Source of the DNA: Actinomycetes bacterium
Lineage (GTDB): Bacteria; Actinomycetota; Thermoleophilia; Gaiellales; Gaiellaceae
Assembly (NCBI GenBank): GCA_030598925.1
Contig: JAUVPB010000005.1
Span: 1-32,514 of the forward strand
Direction: 5' to 3'
DNA length: 32,514 nucleotides
Under the pieces are notes generated by a model. The model searched no databases and had not been told where the DNA came from. It saw nothing but the letters and a program-made list of their open reading frames with translations. Of the stretch, positions 28,195-32,514 are shown one piece after another. Position 1 is the stretch's first letter. Every line of letters starts with the position of its first letter. Position numbers and translations under genes: made by a program.

Positions 28195-29058
28195 ATGGGG
28201 ACACACTGGACACGACTGCTCTCGATGCCAGAGAGAATCACCCGCGCCGCAGCCGCGGCGCTGGGCGGAACTGTGCACGAGACGGCGCAGCTTCTCCTCC
28301 CCCGCTTCGTACGCACGTCTCGACTCTACGAAGCGACGGCCAAGAACCTTCTCCGCATCAGCGTCGAGCTCGTTGGTGCCGTCGAGTCCGCCGAGGCGGT
28401 CGGTCAGTTCGAGCCAAGCGCTGGCAAGCTCGCGGTCCGCAAGACGATGGGCAACGCCGTCGAGCTTGGATCCATCTTCGCGTTCGGCTTCTCGCCTCTT
28501 TGGCTGCTGGCCGCTGCCGCCGACGTGACGCGCGGCTCTCGGGTCTATCTCGACACGCTCGTCGCAGAGCTGCGTGCGGCCGGTGTACTCGCCACCAACA
28601 CCAAGATCGACACCGTGGACGAGCTCCTCGCCACGCTCGAGAGCGCGAGCGGCACGTCTGCTCGGCTGATCGACGTGCCGCCGCTCGAGCTCGGCGCCCT
28701 CAAGCGGTCGCTTGCCGAGTTCCGTCAGGACGCGTCGGATCTGCCAAAGCAGGAGGAGCTGGCGTCCGTCCTGGAGGGGCTTCGCACCGTCGCCGAGCGC
28801 GAGCGGCGCACCCTGCTCGTCGTGTCCGTCGGCGTCGGGACGGCGTTCTTCAACTCCGCGAAGCATGTGGGCCACCAGCACCTGCTCGATCCGTACAGCG
28901 AGGACCTGGCCCCGATTCGAACCGAAGGCTTCGGCGCGTACGCGGCTCGGGTCTCAGCGCCCTATGCGGAGGCGGTGGCCAAACACTTCGACGCGGAGCC
29001 CGACACCTGGACGGAGCGCGGGCTCGCGCGAGTGCGCACGCCCAAGCGCAACGACTAG
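28195..29058 (+). CDS. Hypothetical protein of unrecognised family
   Basis: Long ORF with actinobacterial codon bias; no motif recognised. ATG at 28195 suggested as start. Confidence 0.7.
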   Translation: MGTHWTRLLSMPERITRAAAAALGGTVHETAQLLLPRFVRTSRLYEATAKNLLRISVELVGAVESAEAVGQFEPSAGKLAVRKTMGNAVELGSIFAFGFSPLWLLAAAADVTRGSRVYLDTLVAELRAAGVLATNTKIDTVDELLATLESASGTSARLIDVPPLELGALKRSLAEFRQDASDLPKQEELASVLEGLRTVAERERRTLLVVSVGVGTAFFNSAKHVGHQHLLDPYSEDLAPIRTEGFGAYAARVSAPYAEAVAKHFDAEPDTWTERGLARVRTPKRND

Positions 29059-29175
29059 CCAGATCGATTACCGTCGGCCGCCGCTGGCGACACCAGGTTG
29101 CGGCTCGCACTAGCATCTCCCCTCTGACTCGCACCGGGCCCGCGCAGCCCCCCGAACAACAAGGAAGGAGCGCTC

Positions 29176-30111
29176 ATGACCGCCAATCCAGAGACGAAGG
29201 CCTTCCTCGACGAGGTCGCTGAGTTCGATGCAAAACCCTTCTACGAGATGACACCCGCCGAGGCGCGTGAAGCCTGGTACGCGATGTGCTACCTGTTCGC
29301 AGGCTCTCCGGAGCCGGTGGCCTCCATCGACGACCGAATCATCCCAGGGCCCGGCGGCGACCTCGAGCTGCGCTCGTACACGCCTGACGGCCTCCGGCCG
29401 TTCGGTTCCCTCGTCTACTTTCACGGCGGCGGCTGGGTCGTAGGCACCGTGGACACGTACCAGATCCCGTGCCGTGCCCTCGCCAACGCCACCGGGTGCA
29501 AGGTGTTCTTCCCCACGTACCGGATGGCACCCGAGTACCCATACCCTGCGGCCGCCGAGGACTGCTACGCGGCCCTGATGTACATAGCGAACAACGCAGC
29601 CGAGCTCGACATCGACCCCGAGCGGATCGCAATCTGCGGCGACAGTGCCGGGGGCAACCTCACCGCCGCCGTGAGTCTCATGGCCCGCGACCGCGGCGGT
29701 CCGCAGGCCGCCTTCCAGCTGTTGATCTATCCCGTCACGGACCACGATCTCGAGACTCCGAGCTACCGCGAGTTCGCGGAGGGGTATCTACTCGAGGCCG
29801 AGTCAATGCGCTGGTTCTGGGATCACTATGTCCCCAACGCTGAGATGCGCAATGAGGCCTACGCGTCACCTCTACGAGCACCTGACCTCAGCGGGCTCCC
29901 GGCTGCGCTGGTGATGACCGCCGAGTGCGACGTGCTTCGTGACGAGGGCGAATCGTACGCGGCGAGGCTCGAGGCCGCAGGCGTTTCGGTCACGCTCAGC
30001 CGTGCTGACGGAACGATCCACGGTTTCATGCATCCGCTCGCGGGTCGGCTTCCGTTCGCGGAGGCAGGGCTCGCCGAGGCTGCCTCGGCGCTCAGGACAG
30101 CGCTCGCCTGA
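29176..30111 (+). CDS. Alpha/beta hydrolase, hormone-sensitive-lipase-type esterase
   Basis: YFHGGGWVVGTVDTY, ICGDSAGGNLTAAV, DVLRDEGESYAARLEAAG, HGF; AAGGAAGGAGCG RBS. Confidence 0.93.
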   Translation: MTANPETKAFLDEVAEFDAKPFYEMTPAEAREAWYAMCYLFAGSPEPVASIDDRIIPGPGGDLELRSYTPDGLRPFGSLVYFHGGGWVVGTVDTYQIPCRALANATGCKVFFPTYRMAPEYPYPAAAEDCYAALMYIANNAAELDIDPERIAICGDSAGGNLTAAVSLMARDRGGPQAAFQLLIYPVTDHDLETPSYREFAEGYLLEAESMRWFWDHYVPNAEMRNEAYASPLRAPDLSGLPAALVMTAECDVLRDEGESYAARLEAAGVSVTLSRADGTIHGFMHPLAGRLPFAEAGLAEAASALRTALA

Positions 30112-30131
30112 CGGGCGCGATTGTCGGCGCC

Positions 30132-30160
30132 TCGACACGTTCCGAAGGATGGACTAAGAT
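30132..30160 (+). promoter_or_regulatory. Sigma70-like promoter in a convergent intergenic region
   Basis: TCGACA (30132..30137) - 17 nt - TAAGAT (30155..30160); TSS expected near 30167. Confidence 0.6.
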
Positions 30161-30166
30161 GTGTGT

Positions 30167-30410
30167 AACGAGGCGACCTGGGAGGTGCTGTTTGAGTCCA
30201 CCTGACAACGTCTGTCCCCCCGGAAGGGGCGGAAACGCCTGGTTCCTTGAGACCATTCCGTCGCACGACGACGATGGCAGCTCGGGTTCCACGAGTGGAT
30301 CAACACCGCTGACGCGCTTCCGACCGTAAGGCGCCAACGACGCCCGGCGTACCGGGCAGCTCTTCCACGGCTTCTGGCGTCCGCCCCGACCGGTGGGGTC
30401 AGTTCTTCCT
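30167..30410 (+). ncRNA. Candidate structured non-coding RNA of unknown family
   Basis: Promoter-like sequence upstream, no convincing ORF, several hairpins: CCCC-GGAA-GGGG (30218..30229), GGCG-GAAA-CGCC (30228..30239), GCCCGG-CGTA-CCGGGC (30342..30357), and CCCCG..TGGGG followed by TCAGTTCTTCCT (30384..30410). Confidence 0.5.
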
Positions 30411-30437
30411 CTGTACACCTCCGCTCGTCCTGGCCAG

Positions 30438-31226
30438 CTACGAGGCGAGAAACTCGACCAGGGCCGCCGTGAATTGTTCCGGTTGCTCGAGATTCGAGAG
30501 GTGCGCGGCCTCGAGTTCCACATAGCTCGACCCCGACACCGTCTGGTGCAGACGACGCATGGCGGAGGCCGGTGTGCCCACATCCTGGTCGCCCGCGATG
30601 AAGAGCGTCGGAACGTCGATCTCGGCGAGCCGGGGCGCGTAGTTGAGCCGCTTGATCGCCTCCGAGCAGCCCACGTACCCTTCGACCGCTGTCTCGACGA
30701 TCTGCACTCGAATCCGCGCGATGACGGCGTCGTCCCGCGCACGCGCCCCTTCTGTGAACCATCGCTCAATCGTTGGATCCGCAAGCGCACCCATGCCCTG
30801 CTCCCGGGCGATGCGGATCCGTTCGTCCCACATCGGTTGAGCCTCGTCCGGCAGGACGCTGATCGAGTTGGCGACGGTGATGCTTGCCAGGCGGTCCGGG
30901 CGTTCGAGAGCAAGGCCTTGGGCGATCATCCCTCCAAGCGACAGGCCGACGAAGTGTGTCTTTTCTACCTCGAGCGCGTCGAGCAGCCGGATCACGTCGC
31001 CGACTAGCTCATCCAGGCTGTACGGGGCGAGCGGGACCGCCGAAGCACCGTGCCCCCGGGTGTCGAAGCGAAGCACCCGGTGGTCCTCGGCGAGCGCGAT
31101 TGCCTGCGGGTCCCACATCCGCAGGTCCGAGGCGAGGGAGTGCGAGAACGTTACATGGGGAGCGCCTGCTGGGCCGTCCACGTCGACGTTGAGATCTACG
31201 GGTCCGAGAGACACCCGCCGGTTCAT
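30438..31226 (-). CDS. Alpha/beta hydrolase, 3-oxoadipate enol-lactonase (PcaD)-like
   Basis: TFSHSLASDLRMWDPQ, HRVLRFDTRGHGAS, HFVGLSLGGMIAQGLAL, PTLFIAGDQDVGTPASAM, LEAAHLSNLEQPEQF. Confidence 0.88.
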   Translation of the reverse strand: MNRRVSLGPVDLNVDVDGPAGAPHVTFSHSLASDLRMWDPQAIALAEDHRVLRFDTRGHGASAVPLAPYSLDELVGDVIRLLDALEVEKTHFVGLSLGGMIAQGLALERPDRLASITVANSISVLPDEAQPMWDERIRIAREQGMGALADPTIERWFTEGARARDDAVIARIRVQIVETAVEGYVGCSEAIKRLNYAPRLAEIDVPTLFIAGDQDVGTPASAMRRLHQTVSGSSYVELEAAHLSNLEQPEQFTAALVEFLAS

Positions 31227-31260
31227 GGCGCGCTACCTACCCCGCTCGGCACCGAAGGCG

Positions 31261-31668
31261 TCACGCGAGCTGCAGGACCTCTATACGAAACGTTGGGTGA
31301 TCCGCGACGTCGGGAACGGTGTCGAACATCTTGCCGATCCCCTTCGGGACCAGCTTTCGATACTCGGCGATGATCGCCGCACGCTCCTCCACGGGTACGT
31401 CATGCGCCTTGAACCGCTCGACCTTGCCCCGGTGGCGAAGCTCGGCCTCACCGGCCGCCGCCAGATTCCGGGCCCAGTCGGTGCGACCACGCGGCGTACA
31501 CAGGTAGCGCGTCCCGTCGATCTCAACAGGCGTAACCGGCACGCGCTGCAAGGTGCCGGTCTTTCGCCCCTTCACCGCCAGGGTGGGCGCAATGCCGAAT
31601 CGCATCGCAACGGGGTTGAAGATGCTGCGAACCCACAGGCCGGGCTTGATGTAGTTCTTGTCTGGCAT
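31261..31668 (-). CDS. Nitroreductase/deazaflavin-dependent (F420) oxidoreductase-like protein
   Basis: LAVKGRKTGTLQRVPVTPVEIDGTRYLCTPRGRTDWARNLAAAGEAELRHRG. Confidence 0.85.
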   Translation of the reverse strand: MPDKNYIKPGLWVRSIFNPVAMRFGIAPTLAVKGRKTGTLQRVPVTPVEIDGTRYLCTPRGRTDWARNLAAAGEAELRHRGKVERFKAHDVPVEERAAIIAEYRKLVPKGIGKMFDTVPDVADHPTFRIEVLQLA

Positions 31669-31707
31669 CGAAGCTCGGGCAGGTTATCGCGTCTTCGGCT
31701 CGAACCG

Positions 31708-31965
31708 CTACCGGGCACTGCGCTCCGGACAGCCCGCGCGAAGATGATGCCGCGACTGGGCCTGCTCGAACGCCACGAGTTCCGAATTCGTCTGCTCGCA
31801 GATCTCGTTCGCTGCTGCTGACCACCCCGACTGACCACCACCGCCGGTTGCCGGTGACGGCTGAGCACTAGTTCCGAGATCGGTCAGCCACACACCGACC
31901 CCAAAGACACAGGCGACGCCCGCAACGACGAGAATGAGGCCTCTCGTGCTGACGCCGTCGATCAC
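31708..31965 (-). CDS. Small hypothetical membrane-anchored protein (possibly truncated)
   Basis: STRGLILVVAGVACVFGVGVWLTDLG TM segment then SAAANEICEQTNSELVAFEQA. Confidence 0.5.
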   Translation of the reverse strand: MIDGVSTRGLILVVAGVACVFGVGVWLTDLGTSAQPSPATGGGGQSGWSAAANEICEQTNSELVAFEQAQSRHHLRAGCPERSAR

Positions 31966-32162
31966 ACGCCGTGTATCGACTCCGCCCGAGAGGGGCTGAA
32001 GCGCTAGCTGTCGTTACCGCCGTCCGGCGGAAGAAACGTGAGACCGGCTCCGGCAGCTGCCGCCATCAAGGCGCCGATCTCGGCCTCGGAGACCTCAGGC
32101 GGTGGCCCTTCATGACGGCTGCGCCGGTCGACCTGGCGCGACGAGTGGCGTATCCTCGCCGA

Positions 32163-32514
32163 ATGGCCCAGGCTGTCGCCCCGGATCCACGCGTAGCTGA
32201 CGTACTTGCGGGCTATCGGATCGAGGGCGTACTCGGCCGTGGCGGCATGGGTGTAGCGTTCCTGGCCCGCGATCCGTGGCTCGAGCGACAGGTCGCCCTG
32301 AAGCTGATCGCTCCGGAGTTGGCAGAGGATCAGGGATTCCGAGAGCGGTTTCTGCGGGAGAGCCGCCTCGCGGCGTCGCTGGAGCACGCAAGCGTCATCC
32401 CGATCTATGAAGCAGGCGAGGCGGATGGGCTCCTGTACCTGGCGATGCGGTACGTGGACGGGAGCGATCTCGGGTCGCTACTGGCGGACGGTCGGTTGGA
32501 GCCCCCGAGGGCAC
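32163..32514 (+). CDS. Serine/threonine protein kinase, N-terminal part (runs off right edge)
   Basis: Translated from 32163: MAQAVAPDPRVADVLAGYRIEGVLGRGGMGVAFLARDPWLERQVALKLIAPELAEDQGFRERFLRESRLAASLEHASVIPIYEAGEADGLLYLAMRYVDGSDLGSLLADGRLEPPRA; Hanks-type GRGGMG and VALK motifs. Confidence 0.95.
   Translation, partial: MAQAVAPDPRVADVLAGYRIEGVLGRGGMGVAFLARDPWLERQVALKLIAPELAEDQGFRERFLRESRLAASLEHASVIPIYEAGEADGLLYLAMRYVDGSDLGSLLADGRLEPPRA

Noticed and set aside
30167-30410. Known RNA families (tmRNA, RNase P, SRP RNA) for the intergenic RNA
   Set aside because: No ACAGAAA/GAGGAAAGTCC (RNase P), no tag ORF or T-arm (tmRNA), no canonical SRP loop; left as unknown.
1-32514. Mobile elements, prophage, CRISPR arrays, toxin-antitoxin or defence operons
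   Set aside because: No transposase, integrase, direct-repeat arrays or defence-type domains were recognised.

Overview
High-GC, actinobacterial-looking chromosomal window (Thermoleophilia-like by feel; not verified), densely coding, with no recognisable rRNA, tRNA, CRISPR or transposon. Left part: catabolic genes (Zn-alcohol dehydrogenase fragment, isochorismatase-family hydrolase, SMP-30 lactonase) divergent from a molybdenum hydroxylase operon (FAD subunit, 2Fe-2S subunit, and a molybdopterin subunit split into two overlapping ORFs) plus a cupin. Then a GSAM-like aminotransferase, SDR, F420/DDN-type protein, a metal-uptake locus (divergent ABC ATPase and permease, Fur/Zur regulator, two Zur-like operators), a PanE-like reductase, MFS, DsbA-like protein, deacetylase, aspartate-dehydrogenase-like protein, flippase-like protein, HlyIII, GTP-type PEP carboxykinase, methyltransferase/SRPBCC pair, HAPMO-like Baeyer-Villiger monooxygenase, FprA-like reductase, YgjP-type metallopeptidase, SDR, esterase, PcaD-like hydrolase and a Ser/Thr kinase fragment. 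The most exciting signal is at 26008..26796 (- strand): an ArsM-like SAM methyltransferase interrupted by one in-frame UGA at the position where I recall a conserved Cys in relatives (DLWTG-U-IAGALLEAEY). It is followed by 59 further in-frame codons and, immediately downstream of the UGA, by a bacterial SECIS-like hairpin (GGCG CTCTGC TGGAA GCAGAG TA CGCC). This is a strong candidate selenoprotein that ordinary ORF calling truncates. A second notable item is a probable unannotated structured ncRNA with its own sigma70-like promoter at about 30132..30410.
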